DNA of 64,000 nucleotides from Clostridia bacterium. GTDB taxonomy: Bacteria; Bacillota; Clostridia; Oscillospirales; Acutalibacteraceae. Where the stretch lies: assembly GCA_017416485.1 (NCBI GenBank), contig JAFQCH010000038.1, positions 1 to 64,000 on the forward strand, in the 5' to 3' direction. The notes beneath the pieces were generated by a model. The model searched no databases. It had not been told where the DNA came from and saw only the letters and a program-made list of their open reading frames with translations. The position numbers were made by a program, and so were the translations under genes. Positions 15,207 to 24,886 of this stretch are shown here, piece by piece (positions within the stretch are counted from its first letter, which is position 1; every line of letters starts with the position of its first letter).

Positions 15207-17246
15207 TTAAATTACATCGCTGTGCGCAATGATTGTTCCGAAGTTTTCGGGATCAAAGTCCTTGCCGTTGATTTTTGCGCTTTTAACAAGCTGTTTTGTC
15301 TTGACATATTCCGCTTTGCCGGGGCAGAACGGGTACAAACCGAGTGTGCTGAAAACATACCACAGTGCCATCGAGCCGTTGTCTTCATCACCGGGGAAGC
15401 CGTCATCTTCATAAGAAAATACTTCATTGCACATTCTTTCGACCCAATAAGCCGTTTTTTCGGGCTGACCGTAAAGGGTGAAGAAGTAGGGGAAGTGGAA
15501 CGACGGTTGGTTGGAAATCGCACACTGACCGAAATCAACTGCCGCCATTTCCGTCATTTCGTGGATTTCGCAGTTGTAGGCATTGTCGATGTAATAAGGC
15601 GGTGTGCGGAACAGTTCGTCAAGTTTTCTGAGAACACCCTCGGTGCCGCCGAACAGTTCTGCAAAGCCTGCGGGGTCATGCTGTACGGCAAAAGTGCTCT
15701 GCCATGCACTGCCCTCGGTGTAATCAAGCCCCCAGTTGAAGGGATTGAAGTCGGGTCTGAATGCGCCGTCGGTGTGCTTTGCACGCATAAACGTGGTTTC
15801 TTTGTCGAAGATGTTTTTGTAGTTGCGTGCACGTTTTCTGTATTCGGTTTCAATTTCTTTTTCGCCGAGCAGTTCGGCAATCTGCGCAATGCAGAAGTCG
15901 CCGTAAGCGGCATCCAGCGTCAGGTTGACACTTTCTTTTTGTTCATCATAAGGCACATAGCCGAGCTTGCAATAACTCTCCGCACCGTTTCTGCCGTAAC
16001 GGGATTCGGGTGCATCGGTAGTGGCGTGCTTGATCATGGCGTTCATGCAGGCACGCATTTCGTCCTTGTTGAGAATGCCTTTTACGCAGGCATCCGCAAG
16101 CACGGCATCCACAAGGGTAGAGGGCATACAGCCGACTTCACCGGGGGCAATCCAACGGGGAAGCCATCCGCATTCGTCATAATCACGCAGGAATGAACGG
16201 CACATTTCGGCATATTCATCGGGGCAAACCAAGGAATAGAACGGATAACAGGTGCGGAAGGTGTCCCAGAAACCGTTGTCGGTGTAGCGAATGCCTTCTC
16301 TGACCGAAGAATCTGCAGGGCAGTAGTGCACGGTCTTGCCGTTTGCATCCACCTCGTCACAGCGGTGCGGATACAGGAATGCTCTGTACATACAGGAATA
16401 GAACGTGCGGTTCTGTTTTTCGTCTTGTGCTTCAATTTCAACGCAGGCAAGGCGGTCTTCCCAAAGGTCTTCGGCATCCTGTTTGATTTCTTCAAAGGTT
16501 CTGCCGTCGAGTTCTCTCTTGATGCTTTCCATAGCCATGTCGTAACCGATCCACGAAATGGCAAGCACGGCATTTGCGGTTTTGCCGTTGAGTTTTACAT
16601 GGATTGCGGTGTTTTCGCCGTCAATGGCATTTCCGCTTGCGTTCTTATCGTTTTCGGTAATCAGTGTACCGTTTTTGTCGATGCAGTCCCCGTCAAAACG
16701 AACCACAAAATACTGCTTGAAGTTGATAGGTCTGCCCGAACAGCTCTGCTGTGTCCAACCCGAGAGAATGTTGTTTTCGGGATCGAAACTGAAGAAACAG
16801 CGGTCTTTGACGGACAGGAAAGAGATATAATTGTTATTGTCTTCGTCAAATGCAAAACGAAGTGCCGCACCGCGCATGGTGGGTGTCAGTTCCATGTTGC
16901 AGCGGGAACGAAGATAGCGGAACTTCATGTAATGCGGCTGCATCACGGCTTCTTCGGGACGGAAGCCCGACCATCTGTCTTCGCAATCAAGCACAGGCTT
17001 TGCTTTCTGCGGCATAATGCAGACAGCACCGTGGTCACCGATCCACGGACTCGGCTGATGGGTGATACGGATACCCATCAGAGAACGGTGCGACGGGTGA
17101 TAATACCAACGCAGGTGTTCATCTGTTTGCGGGCAGAAACTGACCATGCCGAACGGCACCTGCATCAGGGGCAGTGTATTGCCGTTGGAAAAACGGTGCA
17201 CGGATGCGGAGCCTTGTTTTGTATTAACCAAAGAAATTCGTTTCAT
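15207..17246 (-). CDS. GH92-like alpha-mannosidase
   Basis: A 679-residue protein matching glycoside hydrolase family 92, exo-acting calcium-dependent alpha-mannosidases. The N-terminal beta domain (NTLPLMQVPFGMV, PSPWIGDHG) and the catalytic barrel are present. Barrel motifs are GFWDTFRTCYPFYSLVCPDEY, TEGSAWQSTF, GDEDNGSMALWYVFSTLG and YPFCPGKAEYV. AAAGGAG precedes the ATG. No signal peptide is visible, so the enzyme probably acts in the cytosol on imported oligosaccharides. It lies downstream of prs, separated by a terminator. The mannose linkage is inferred from the family. Confidence 0.85.
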   Translation of the reverse strand: MKRISLVNTKQGSASVHRFSNGNTLPLMQVPFGMVSFCPQTDEHLRWYYHPSHRSLMGIRITHQPSPWIGDHGAVCIMPQKAKPVLDCEDRWSGFRPEEAVMQPHYMKFRYLRSRCNMELTPTMRGAALRFAFDEDNNNYISFLSVKDRCFFSFDPENNILSGWTQQSCSGRPINFKQYFVVRFDGDCIDKNGTLITENDKNASGNAIDGENTAIHVKLNGKTANAVLAISWIGYDMAMESIKRELDGRTFEEIKQDAEDLWEDRLACVEIEAQDEKQNRTFYSCMYRAFLYPHRCDEVDANGKTVHYCPADSSVREGIRYTDNGFWDTFRTCYPFYSLVCPDEYAEMCRSFLRDYDECGWLPRWIAPGEVGCMPSTLVDAVLADACVKGILNKDEMRACMNAMIKHATTDAPESRYGRNGAESYCKLGYVPYDEQKESVNLTLDAAYGDFCIAQIAELLGEKEIETEYRKRARNYKNIFDKETTFMRAKHTDGAFRPDFNPFNWGLDYTEGSAWQSTFAVQHDPAGFAELFGGTEGVLRKLDELFRTPPYYIDNAYNCEIHEMTEMAAVDFGQCAISNQPSFHFPYFFTLYGQPEKTAYWVERMCNEVFSYEDDGFPGDEDNGSMALWYVFSTLGLYPFCPGKAEYVKTKQLVKSAKINGKDFDPENFGTIIAHSDVI

Positions 17247-17261
17247 TTTGTTTCTCCTTTA

Positions 17262-17292
17262 AAAAAAGAGGCAGTCGTTCGTTGGCTGCCTC
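17262..17292 (-). terminator. Terminator of prs
   Basis: Minus-strand stem 17292-17286 with 17274-17268 (gaggcag/ctgcctc) followed by seven T. Confidence 0.85.
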
Positions 17293-17304
17293 ATAATTCA
17301 TCTT

Positions 17305-18495
17305 TTATTCGGATTTGATTTCAATATGGTAGCCGTTCTTTTCAAGGAAAGGACGGATTCTGCCTGCATGATTGAGAAGCTTGCTGATGGACATATCGTG
17401 ATTGAGTGCATCAATGATCAGAGAGATGTACTTGGACATATCCACTTCGCAGAACCATTTGCGTTCAAGCAGTTCCGGGGTGCGGTAAACAAGGTTGGTG
17501 GTGAAAACACGGTCAATAAGACCTGCTTCGAAAGCAGCATCGAACTTGTCAAGTCCGTTGCAGAACAGACCGAATGCGGAGCAAAGGAAAATGCGGCGGG
17601 CTTTCATGTCTTTGAGCTTCTTTGCAACATCCAGCATGGATTCGCCGGAAGAAATCATGTCATCCACAACAATAACATCGCGGTTTTCGACATTGTTACC
17701 AAGGAATTCGTGTGCAACAATGGGGTTTCTGCCGTTGACAACACGGGAATAGTCACGTCTCTTGTAGAACATACCGAGGTCAAGACCAAGGACGGAGGAG
17801 TAGTAAATCGCTCTGTTCGTGCCGCCTTCATCGGGGGAGATGATCATGAGGTTGTCTTTGTCGATCTTGAAATCGTCAATATTGTTGACCATTGCCTTGA
17901 TCATCTGATAGGTGGTGTAAACATTTTCAAAGCCCTTCATCGGAATTGCATTCTGCACTCTGGGGTCATGCGCATCGAAGGTGATGATGTTGTCAACACC
18001 GAGGTTCACAAGCTCCTGCAGAGCGATTGCACAGTCAAGGGATTCACGGGCAACACGTTTGTGCTGTCTGCCTTCATACAGCATGGGCATGATAACGGTG
18101 ATTCTTCTTGCCTTGCCTGCAGTGGCGCCGATCACGCGCTTGAGGTTTGCAAAATGATCATCGGGGCTCATGAAAACCTTGTGGCCTGCAATGTTGTATT
18201 CAATGCCGTAGTTGAATACATCGCAGATAATGAAGAGGTCGCCGCCGCGAACGGTTTCGTGGATGGTGGCTTTGCCTTCGCCGGAACCGAAACGACTAAA
18301 ATCACAGTCGATCAGATAGGTATCGCGTTTGTAGCCTGCAAAAGCAAGGCTGCCTGTGTGTTCGCTTTCGCGCTTGTCGCGCCAGGCAACAAGATAGGAA
18401 TCGATTTTCTGTGCAAGTTCTTCGCAACCGGGGGTGGCGATAATGCCGAGCGAACCTACAGGTATGGTTTCAAAATTGTCGGTATATTCGGGCAT
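17305..18495 (-). CDS. prs: Ribose-phosphate pyrophosphokinase (PRPP synthetase), long form
   Basis: Makes PRPP from ribose-5-phosphate and ATP, the co-substrate of Upp and PyrE in this same window. At 396 residues it is about 80 longer than the classical enzyme, a form seen in clostridia. The PRPP-binding loop VVDDMISSGESM is intact, and the N-terminal and C-terminal halves both show the phosphoribosyltransferase-like fold (VIMPMLYEGRQHKR). The start at 18495 has GAGGAGG six bases upstream; the ATG seven codons earlier overlaps that site. It has its own promoter and terminator. Confidence 0.9.
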   Translation of the reverse strand: MPEYTDNFETIPVGSLGIIATPGCEELAQKIDSYLVAWRDKRESEHTGSLAFAGYKRDTYLIDCDFSRFGSGEGKATIHETVRGGDLFIICDVFNYGIEYNIAGHKVFMSPDDHFANLKRVIGATAGKARRITVIMPMLYEGRQHKRVARESLDCAIALQELVNLGVDNIITFDAHDPRVQNAIPMKGFENVYTTYQMIKAMVNNIDDFKIDKDNLMIISPDEGGTNRAIYYSSVLGLDLGMFYKRRDYSRVVNGRNPIVAHEFLGNNVENRDVIVVDDMISSGESMLDVAKKLKDMKARRIFLCSAFGLFCNGLDKFDAAFEAGLIDRVFTTNLVYRTPELLERKWFCEVDMSKYISLIIDALNHDMSISKLLNHAGRIRPFLEKNGYHIEIKSE

Positions 18496-18525
18496 GGTGA
18501 AAACCTCCTCAATCATAATAAAGCT

Positions 18526-18554
18526 ATTTTACACAATTTGTTTTCTACATTCAA
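18526..18554 (-). promoter_or_regulatory. prs promoter
   Basis: TTGAAT (18554-18549), 17 bases, TAAAAT (18531-18526). Confidence 0.7.
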
Positions 18555-18625
18555 GACTTGATTTGACATTTTTATTACATTTTCTTAATTGCACCAATAT
18601 AGATGCGTTTTTTTGCTTGATTTTG

Positions 18626-18654
18626 TTGACTTTTGCCGTAGGATTTGTTACCAT
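18626..18654 (+). promoter_or_regulatory. Promoter of the M20 peptidase operon
   Basis: TTGACT, 17 bases, TACCAT; divergent from the prs promoter. Confidence 0.6.
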
Positions 18655-18684
18655 TTAGCAGAAGAAAACACAGGAGTAAAAATT

Positions 18685-19998
18685 ATGTCAGATTTGAATG
18701 CTGTTTTTAAACCCGATGCCGCAAGATACGGCCGCACATTAACGGAAATGATCCGCTGTGCAACCGTTTCTTTTGACGGGTTCCGTGATGAACAGACCTT
18801 TGTTGATTATATGAATTATCTGCAAAAACGCTTTCCGCTTATTTTTTCGCAATGCGAGGATTTGAGGGTCGAAGGCTGTATTTTCCTGAAATGGAAAGGC
18901 AATTCTTCGGAAGATTCCTTGGTTCTGATGTCCCATTCCGATGTTGTGCCTGCCGACGGGGATTGGAAGTATCCGCCCTTTGACGGTGTGCTTGCCGAGG
19001 GGAAAATCTGGGGCAGAGGTGCGGTGGATACCAAAAGTTCCTTCTGTGCCATTTTAGAAGCGGTCGAAAGCCTGCTTGCCGAACAATTTGTGCCCGAAAG
19101 GGATGTTTACATTCTTTCTTCCTTTTCCGAAGAAATTGCGGGCGACGGTGCCCCCAATGCCGTGCAGTGGATGAAAGACAACGGTGTGTCCGTCGGGCTT
19201 GTTGTTGACGAAGGCGGTGCCGTGCTTGAAAGCCCCCTGCCCATGCTTAAAAAAGACCTGCTTGCCATCGGGATCAGCGAACGTTCGTCCGTACGTTTTC
19301 TGATTGAAGCAAAGGCAGGAAAAGGAAAAAACGCGCTGACAAACCTTTCGCAATTTGTAACAAAAAAAGCCCCCTCACTCGGCAAACAGCAGTTGACACC
19401 CGAACTTCGCGAACTGCTCAAACGGGTAGCACCCTTTCTGCCTGCACCTGCCGATAAAATGATTTCCAACATCGACCGCTTTGAAAAACCGTTGATTGCG
19501 CTTCTTTCCAAGCTGTTGCCCGGTTTTAAGGCTATGTTCGGTCCCTGTGTTTCGTTTGTTCCCGCAAGCTCCAAAGTGACAGCCGACGTCAAAGCAGGTA
19601 TTGCACCTGCCGTTGCCGTGGTTTCGTGCAATCAGTGTGACGACCTCGAAAAGGCTGTTCGTCTGTTTAAGGAATATGCCGAAAAGAACGATATTGCCGT
19701 CAAAGAACTCAGCCGCCGTGTCGCTGACGGAATTGAACCTCCGGACGGAGAAGGTTTCCAAAAGACCGAAAAAATTGCAAACAAAGTCTATGGCGAACTG
19801 ATTGCCGTGCCGTATCCGATCGTCGGCAACACCGATGCAAGGCACTTTGTGGGCTTTGCCAAAAACTGCATCCGCCTGAGCCCCGTGCGCATGACCTTAG
19901 CGCAGATCGGCACTTTTCATAATAAAGATGAAAATGTCAATTTTGATGCCCTCGTGCCCGCCGTTTTGTTCTACCGCGAAATGATAAAAGACCTTTGA
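18685..19998 (+). CDS. M20 family metallopeptidase (carboxypeptidase/dipeptidase type)
   Basis: A 437-residue cytosolic zinc peptidase. The M20 motifs are visible: LMSHSDVVPADGDWKYPPFDG with the first zinc His and catalytic Asp, WGRGAVDTKSSFCAILEAVE with the bridging Asp, and SSFSEEIAGDGA with the general-base Glu. The C-terminal GNTDARHFVGF gives the last zinc ligand. It resembles CPS1-like carboxypeptidases. CAGGAG precedes the ATG at 18685. It is followed after 15 bases by the ABC exporter genes, so a peptide-related transport link is possible but unproven. Confidence 0.88.
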   Translation: MSDLNAVFKPDAARYGRTLTEMIRCATVSFDGFRDEQTFVDYMNYLQKRFPLIFSQCEDLRVEGCIFLKWKGNSSEDSLVLMSHSDVVPADGDWKYPPFDGVLAEGKIWGRGAVDTKSSFCAILEAVESLLAEQFVPERDVYILSSFSEEIAGDGAPNAVQWMKDNGVSVGLVVDEGGAVLESPLPMLKKDLLAIGISERSSVRFLIEAKAGKGKNALTNLSQFVTKKAPSLGKQQLTPELRELLKRVAPFLPAPADKMISNIDRFEKPLIALLSKLLPGFKAMFGPCVSFVPASSKVTADVKAGIAPAVAVVSCNQCDDLEKAVRLFKEYAEKNDIAVKELSRRVADGIEPPDGEGFQKTEKIANKVYGELIAVPYPIVGNTDARHFVGFAKNCIRLSPVRMTLAQIGTFHNKDENVNFDALVPAVLFYREMIKDL

Positions 19999-20013
19999 TT
20001 CAGGAGAAAAAGA

Positions 20014-21756
20014 ATGATTAAAAAATTAGCCCAAAGCATTCGTGAATATAAATTATTCACCATTCTGACCCCGATTCTGATGATCGGCGAAGTCAGTTGC
20101 GAATGTGTGATTCCCATGATCACCGCAAAACTCATCAATGCCATTGAAGCCGGAACGGGAATGCAGGAAATTACCAAATACGGACTGATCTTGGTGCTGA
20201 TGGCACTGATTTCTCTTGCATTCGGTGCATTGGCAGGCATTACCTGCGCAACCGCATCTTCGGGTTTTGCCAAAAATCTGCGCAAGGATCTGTTTTACAG
20301 AGTGCAGGGGTTCTCATTCTCCAACATCGACCGCTTCAGCACGTCCTCGCTTGTAACGAGAATGACAACCGACATCACCAATGTGCAGATGGCGTTTATG
20401 ATGATTATCCGCATTGCCGTGCGTGCGCCGTTGATGCTCATTTTTGCCACGATCATGGGCGCAGTGGTCGGCAAAAAACTGGCACTCATTTTCTGTTGCA
20501 TCATTCCTTTGCTTGGACTTGGTCTCGGTTTTGTTATTTACAATGCCATGCCCTTGTTCAAAAAGGCGTTCAAGCGTTATGATACCCTTAACAATTCCAT
20601 TCAGGAAAACATAAAGGGAATGCGCGTTGTCAAGAGTTTTGTGCGTGAAGAACATGAAAAAGAAAAGTTCAACACTGCTTCGGGTGCTGTTGCGGAGGTT
20701 TTTACAAAAGCGGAAAAATTCGTTGCGTTCAACAATCCTTTTATGCAGACGGCTGTGTACACTTCCATGATTCTGCTGAGTATTTTTACGTCCTATTTTG
20801 TCGTATCTACGGGCGGTACATATCTGGAAGTCGGCACACTTGCCAGTATGCTGACTTATTCCATGCAGATTCTGATGTCGCTGATGATGCTGAGCATGAT
20901 TTTTGTTATGATTTCTATTTCTGTTGCATCTGCTAAGCGCATCGTGGAAGTGCTTGAAGAAGAAAGCGACATCAAGCAAGCTGAAAATGCCGTCACGCAA
21001 GTGAAAGACGGCAGCATCGATTTCGAAAATGTCAGCTTCAAATATTCCGCAAAAGCAGAAGTTTTTGCATTGGAAGACATTGATCTGAATATCAGGTCGG
21101 GCGAAACCATCGGCATCATCGGCGGTACGGGTTCAAGCAAAACAACCCTCATTCAGCTTATTTCCCGTTTGTATGATGTTACACAGGGCTGTGTCAAAGT
21201 CGGCGGCGTGGATGTCAGGGACTATGACCTGACAACATTGCGCGATCAGGTTGCCGTTGTGTTGCAGAAAAATGTTCTGTTTTCAGGCACGATCAAAGAA
21301 AATCTTCGTTGGGGGAATCCGAATGCCTCCGACGAAGAAATCGAGCGCATCTGTAAGCTTGCACAGGCTTCGGAATTCATTGAAAGTTTTCCCGATAAAT
21401 ACGACACCTTTATTGAACAGGGCGGCAGTAATGTTTCGGGCGGGCAGAAACAGCGTCTTTGCATTGCAAGGGCATTGCTGAAAAAACCGAAAATCCTGAT
21501 TCTGGATGATTCCACTTCTGCGGTCGATACCAAAACAGATGCACTGCTCCGCGCTGCTTTCAAGACTGAAATTCCGGGTACTACCAAACTCATTATCGCA
21601 CAGCGTATTTCTTCCGTGCAGGATGCCGACCGTATTATTGTGATGGAAAACGGCAAAATTGACGGCATCGGCACACATGAAGAATTGCTCAACAATAATG
21701 AAATTTACAAGGAAGTTTATTATTCGCAGGTCAAGGGAGGTGAGGACGATGAGTAA
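20014..21756 (+). CDS. ABC exporter half-transporter, subunit with degenerate ATP site
   Basis: A 580-residue six-helix membrane domain fused to an ATPase domain. The ATPase carries a full signature (NVSGGQKQRL) but three changes mark a non-catalytic site. Walker A is GGTGSSKTT (residues 370-378), with Ser where the second Gly is expected. The residue after Walker B is Asp (LILDDSTS, about 499) instead of catalytic Glu. The switch His is Gln (IIAQRIS, about 530). This is the pattern of the degenerate half of heterodimeric exporters such as TM287/288. The partner gene overlaps by 8 bases. The substrate is unknown: drug, lipid or peptide. Confidence 0.92.
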   Translation: MIKKLAQSIREYKLFTILTPILMIGEVSCECVIPMITAKLINAIEAGTGMQEITKYGLILVLMALISLAFGALAGITCATASSGFAKNLRKDLFYRVQGFSFSNIDRFSTSSLVTRMTTDITNVQMAFMMIIRIAVRAPLMLIFATIMGAVVGKKLALIFCCIIPLLGLGLGFVIYNAMPLFKKAFKRYDTLNNSIQENIKGMRVVKSFVREEHEKEKFNTASGAVAEVFTKAEKFVAFNNPFMQTAVYTSMILLSIFTSYFVVSTGGTYLEVGTLASMLTYSMQILMSLMMLSMIFVMISISVASAKRIVEVLEEESDIKQAENAVTQVKDGSIDFENVSFKYSAKAEVFALEDIDLNIRSGETIGIIGGTGSSKTTLIQLISRLYDVTQGCVKVGGVDVRDYDLTTLRDQVAVVLQKNVLFSGTIKENLRWGNPNASDEEIERICKLAQASEFIESFPDKYDTFIEQGGSNVSGGQKQRLCIARALLKKPKILILDDSTSAVDTKTDALLRAAFKTEIPGTTKLIIAQRISSVQDADRIIVMENGKIDGIGTHEELLNNNEIYKEVYYSQVKGGEDDE

Positions 21757-23743
21757 GCCTGTGGGAAAACCCATGCACGGCGGCAAAATGCCACAGGGTG
21801 CACACGGAAAACCGAAAATGGACCCCAAACTCATCGGCAGATTGCTGAAATATCTCATGCAGGATTATCCCGTGATGCTGATTGCAATTCTTGTTTGTGT
21901 CATCCTCAACGCGGTGATCGGCGTTATGCCTGCTATCTTCATTGAAAATATTACGGATTACATTCTGCAAGGTCTTGCCATTGCAAAAGAAGCCGGCGGA
22001 ATGGCGGCATGGGAAGCCATTAAGCCCGAAGTTCTCAAAACCGTCGGCATCATGGCTTGCATTCTGTTCGCAGGTGCTGTCTGCGCCGGTGTGCAGGCAA
22101 GACTGGTTGCCATTATGACCCAAGGCTTTTTGCACAAAATGCGTCTTCGCCTGTTTGATAAAATGCAGGCTCTCCCCATTAAATATTTCGATACCAACAC
22201 CCACGGCGATATCATGAGTCATTACACCAACGATATTGACACCCTCCGTCAGCTCATTTCGCAGAGTATTCCGAGCATTTTCCAGGCGGTTATCACGGTT
22301 GTGGTTTTGTTGGGTGTCATGTCTTATTTCAGCATTTCGCTGATGGTTGTCGTTTTTGTCGGTGTCATTGCCATGTCACAGGTCACAAAACGTGTCGGCG
22401 GCAATTCCGCAAAGTTCTTCATGCGTCAACAGCAGTCTGTCGGTAAGGTAGAAGGCTATGTGGAAGAAATGATACACGGGCAGAAAGTTGTCAAGGTCTT
22501 CAACCACGAAGAAGCCGCAAAGACGGATTTTGATGCCGTCAACGAAGAACTGTTCCGCAACATGGAAACCGCAAACAAATTTGCAAACGTTTTCGGCCCC
22601 GTGATGAACAACATCGGTAATATTCTGTATGTTTTAACGGCTTTTGTCGGGGGCTTGCTGATTACATCCGGCGGCAGTTATAACATTTCGATTCAGAATA
22701 TCGTAACGGGTGGTACACTTGTTGCTCCGCTTGCCATTTCGGTTGTTGCATCTTACCTCGGTATGTGCAAGCAGTTTACCGGCAATGTCAACAATGCTTC
22801 GCAGCAGATCAACTCCATTGCCATGGCAATGGCAGGCGCACAGCGTATTTTCAGCCTCATTGATGAAGAACCCGAAGTCGATAACGGCTATGTGACCCTT
22901 GTCAATTGCCGCGAGGAAAACGGCAAAATCATTGAATGCGAAGAACGCACGGGCAAATGGGCTTGGAAGCATCCGCACACCGCAGACGGCACGGTGACCT
23001 ACACACTGCTTCGCGGCGATGTTGTGCTCGATAAAGTTGATTTCTCGTATGACGGCGAAAAAACGGTTCTGCACGATGTGGACGTTTATGCAAAGCCCGG
23101 CCAGAAAGTTGCTTTTGTCGGTGCAACGGGTGCGGGCAAAACCACCATTACAAACCTTATTAACCGTTTCTATGACATTGCAGACGGCAAGATCCGCTAT
23201 GACGGCATCAATATCAATAAGATCAAAAAAGCAGATCTCAGACGAAGCCTCGGTGTGGTTCTGCAGGACACCAACCTGTTCACGGGCACAGTGATGGATA
23301 ACATCCGTTACGGCAAATTGGATGCCACGGATGAAGAATGTATCAAAGCCGCAAAACTTGCCAATGCACATTCGTTTATCACCCGTCTGCCTGACGGCTA
23401 CAATACGATGCTCACCTCCAACGGCGCGAATTTGTCGCAAGGACAAAGACAGCTTATTTCCATTGCCCGTGCCGCTGTTGCAGACCCGCCTGTTATGATT
23501 CTCGACGAAGCAACATCTTCTATTGATACGCGTACGGAACTGCTTGTGCAACAGGGAATGGATGCACTGATGAAAGGCCGCACCGTCTTTGTTATTGCGC
23601 ACCGTCTTTCCACGGTCAAAAATTCCGATGCTATTATGGTGCTTGATCACGGCAGAATCATTGAACGCGGTAACCACGAAAAACTCATTGCCGAAAAAGG
23701 CACCTATTATCGTCTTTACACAGGCGCATTTGAATTGGAATAA
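21749..23743 (+). CDS. ABC exporter half-transporter, catalytic partner
   Basis: A 664-residue partner of the preceding gene with canonical ATPase motifs: Walker A GATGAGKTT near 458, VMILDEATSSID with the catalytic Glu near 587, and switch His in FVIAHRLS. Its signature reads NLSQGQRQL, the variant typical for this subunit. A Gly/His/Pro-rich N-terminal extension (MHGGKMPQGAHGK) precedes the membrane domain. An insert of about 45 residues separates the membrane and ATPase domains. GGGAGGTGAGG precedes the ATG at 21749, inside the upstream gene. The pair should form one heterodimeric exporter. Confidence 0.92.
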   Translation: MSKPVGKPMHGGKMPQGAHGKPKMDPKLIGRLLKYLMQDYPVMLIAILVCVILNAVIGVMPAIFIENITDYILQGLAIAKEAGGMAAWEAIKPEVLKTVGIMACILFAGAVCAGVQARLVAIMTQGFLHKMRLRLFDKMQALPIKYFDTNTHGDIMSHYTNDIDTLRQLISQSIPSIFQAVITVVVLLGVMSYFSISLMVVVFVGVIAMSQVTKRVGGNSAKFFMRQQQSVGKVEGYVEEMIHGQKVVKVFNHEEAAKTDFDAVNEELFRNMETANKFANVFGPVMNNIGNILYVLTAFVGGLLITSGGSYNISIQNIVTGGTLVAPLAISVVASYLGMCKQFTGNVNNASQQINSIAMAMAGAQRIFSLIDEEPEVDNGYVTLVNCREENGKIIECEERTGKWAWKHPHTADGTVTYTLLRGDVVLDKVDFSYDGEKTVLHDVDVYAKPGQKVAFVGATGAGKTTITNLINRFYDIADGKIRYDGININKIKKADLRRSLGVVLQDTNLFTGTVMDNIRYGKLDATDEECIKAAKLANAHSFITRLPDGYNTMLTSNGANLSQGQRQLISIARAAVADPPVMILDEATSSIDTRTELLVQQGMDALMKGRTVFVIAHRLSTVKNSDAIMVLDHGRIIERGNHEKLIAEKGTYYRLYTGAFELE

Positions 23744-23757
23744 GTAATATAAAAGAA

Positions 23758-23790
23758 GACCCGATACACTTCTCCTGTGTGTCGGGTCTG
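23758..23790. terminator. Bidirectional terminator after the ABC genes
   Basis: A 12-bp stem (23758-23769 with 23777-23788, one G-T pair) between convergent genes; the minus side has the better T-tract. Confidence 0.75.
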
Positions 23791-23804
23791 TTGCTTGTTT
23801 GTTG

Positions 23805-24773
23805 TTAATTTGTCTTCTGCAAAGCGTTGTTTTGTTCCGTTATGCCGCCAACGAAGCAGTCATCAAAATGGCCGATAAACACGTTGTCTTCTGCCGTAAA
23901 AACGGTTTTGTCGGGGTTTTCGGCAATGATTCCGATGTTGGGCGAATCCGTTTTGTCAACGGCAATAAAAGCATTGTTGTGCACATGCACATCATGCACA
24001 TCGGGACGGAAAAAAATATATCCGCGGCTTTGTCCGAATGTGCCGGATGGACCGTCAAAAATATTGTTACGGATTTCAATATGATTGTGGTCGCAATTGC
24101 CGTGATGGCCGATGGCAGGGAATCCGCCGCATTTGAAAATGTTGTTTTCAATCAGAATGTTGCTGCAAACGGTATCGTCACTGCAAAAGTCGATCAAAGT
24201 GCCGTCACAGTTATAAACAGGGCCGTAGGAGCCGTGTCGTGCTAAATCCAACTGCACTTGTTCATTATAAAGTTCTTCGTTGATGAAAGTATAGGACGGA
24301 CCGTCGAAAATGCAGTTTCGGATCACCGCATTGGTTGTGCCGTTGATTTCAATGAAGTGCCACCGCGAGCAATGTACAAACTTGCAGTTTTCAATCACAA
24401 TGTTGTTGCAGTGCACCGTGTTGAGCAGGGTCGATTTTTCCGTCATATCGGCATTGCCGTCAAAAACGCCGCCCGAAATAACCACATTGTGCGTGCCGTT
24501 GTAACCTGCCCATTCAGGTTCGGAATAGGATGCAAGCAGGTAATGTGTCAGCGGCTCGCTCGTTGCACTTCTCAATAAAACAGCATTGTCAGATAATTTC
24601 AGGTGTTGATCGGAATAAAAAATAAGTGCAGCAGAAAGGAGATATGTTCCGTCCGGAAAATAAACCGTGCCGCCGTTTTTTGCCATATCAAGGCATGCCT
24701 GCAATGCTTTTGTGTCATCATGGATGCCGTCTGCATATACAGACGGGTTCTGTTTTACATTGATAAAAACCAT
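23805..24773 (-). CDS. Right-handed parallel beta-helix protein (pectate lyase 3 / GH28-like)
   Basis: A 322-residue protein that opens with the typical GIHDDTKALQACLDMA ... GGTVYFPDGTYLL segment of pectate-lyase-3 and GH28-type beta-helix enzymes. Repeated coil turns such as NIVIENCKFVH, AVIRNCIFDG, NILIENNIFKCGG and HIEIRNNIFDG follow. No signal peptide is visible, suggesting a cytosolic enzyme acting on imported oligosaccharide, as for the GH92-like protein. The catalytic residues cannot be assigned with certainty, so lyase, hydrolase or epimerase are all possible. Confidence 0.75.
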   Translation of the reverse strand: MVFINVKQNPSVYADGIHDDTKALQACLDMAKNGGTVYFPDGTYLLSAALIFYSDQHLKLSDNAVLLRSATSEPLTHYLLASYSEPEWAGYNGTHNVVISGGVFDGNADMTEKSTLLNTVHCNNIVIENCKFVHCSRWHFIEINGTTNAVIRNCIFDGPSYTFINEELYNEQVQLDLARHGSYGPVYNCDGTLIDFCSDDTVCSNILIENNIFKCGGFPAIGHHGNCDHNHIEIRNNIFDGPSGTFGQSRGYIFFRPDVHDVHVHNNAFIAVDKTDSPNIGIIAENPDKTVFTAEDNVFIGHFDDCFVGGITEQNNALQKTN

Positions 24774-24841
24774 AATTGCCTCCCTCTTATTGTTTTCTAT
24801 ATTTTAGCACAGGCAAGAAGCGGAATGCAAGCGGAATAAAA

Positions 24842-24873
24842 CAAAAAAAAGAGACCGTGTAAACACGATCTCT
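24842..24873 (-). terminator. Terminator of the secreted low-complexity protein gene
   Basis: A 10-bp stem (24872-24863 with 24860-24851, one G-T pair) followed by eight T on the minus strand. Confidence 0.85.
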
Positions 24874-24886
24874 CATTCGTTTATTC

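Noticed and set aside
16326..17318. Long plus-strand frame opposite the GH92 gene, and similar ones opposite prs and cysN
   Set aside because: All lie fully inside confident genes and show no family features.
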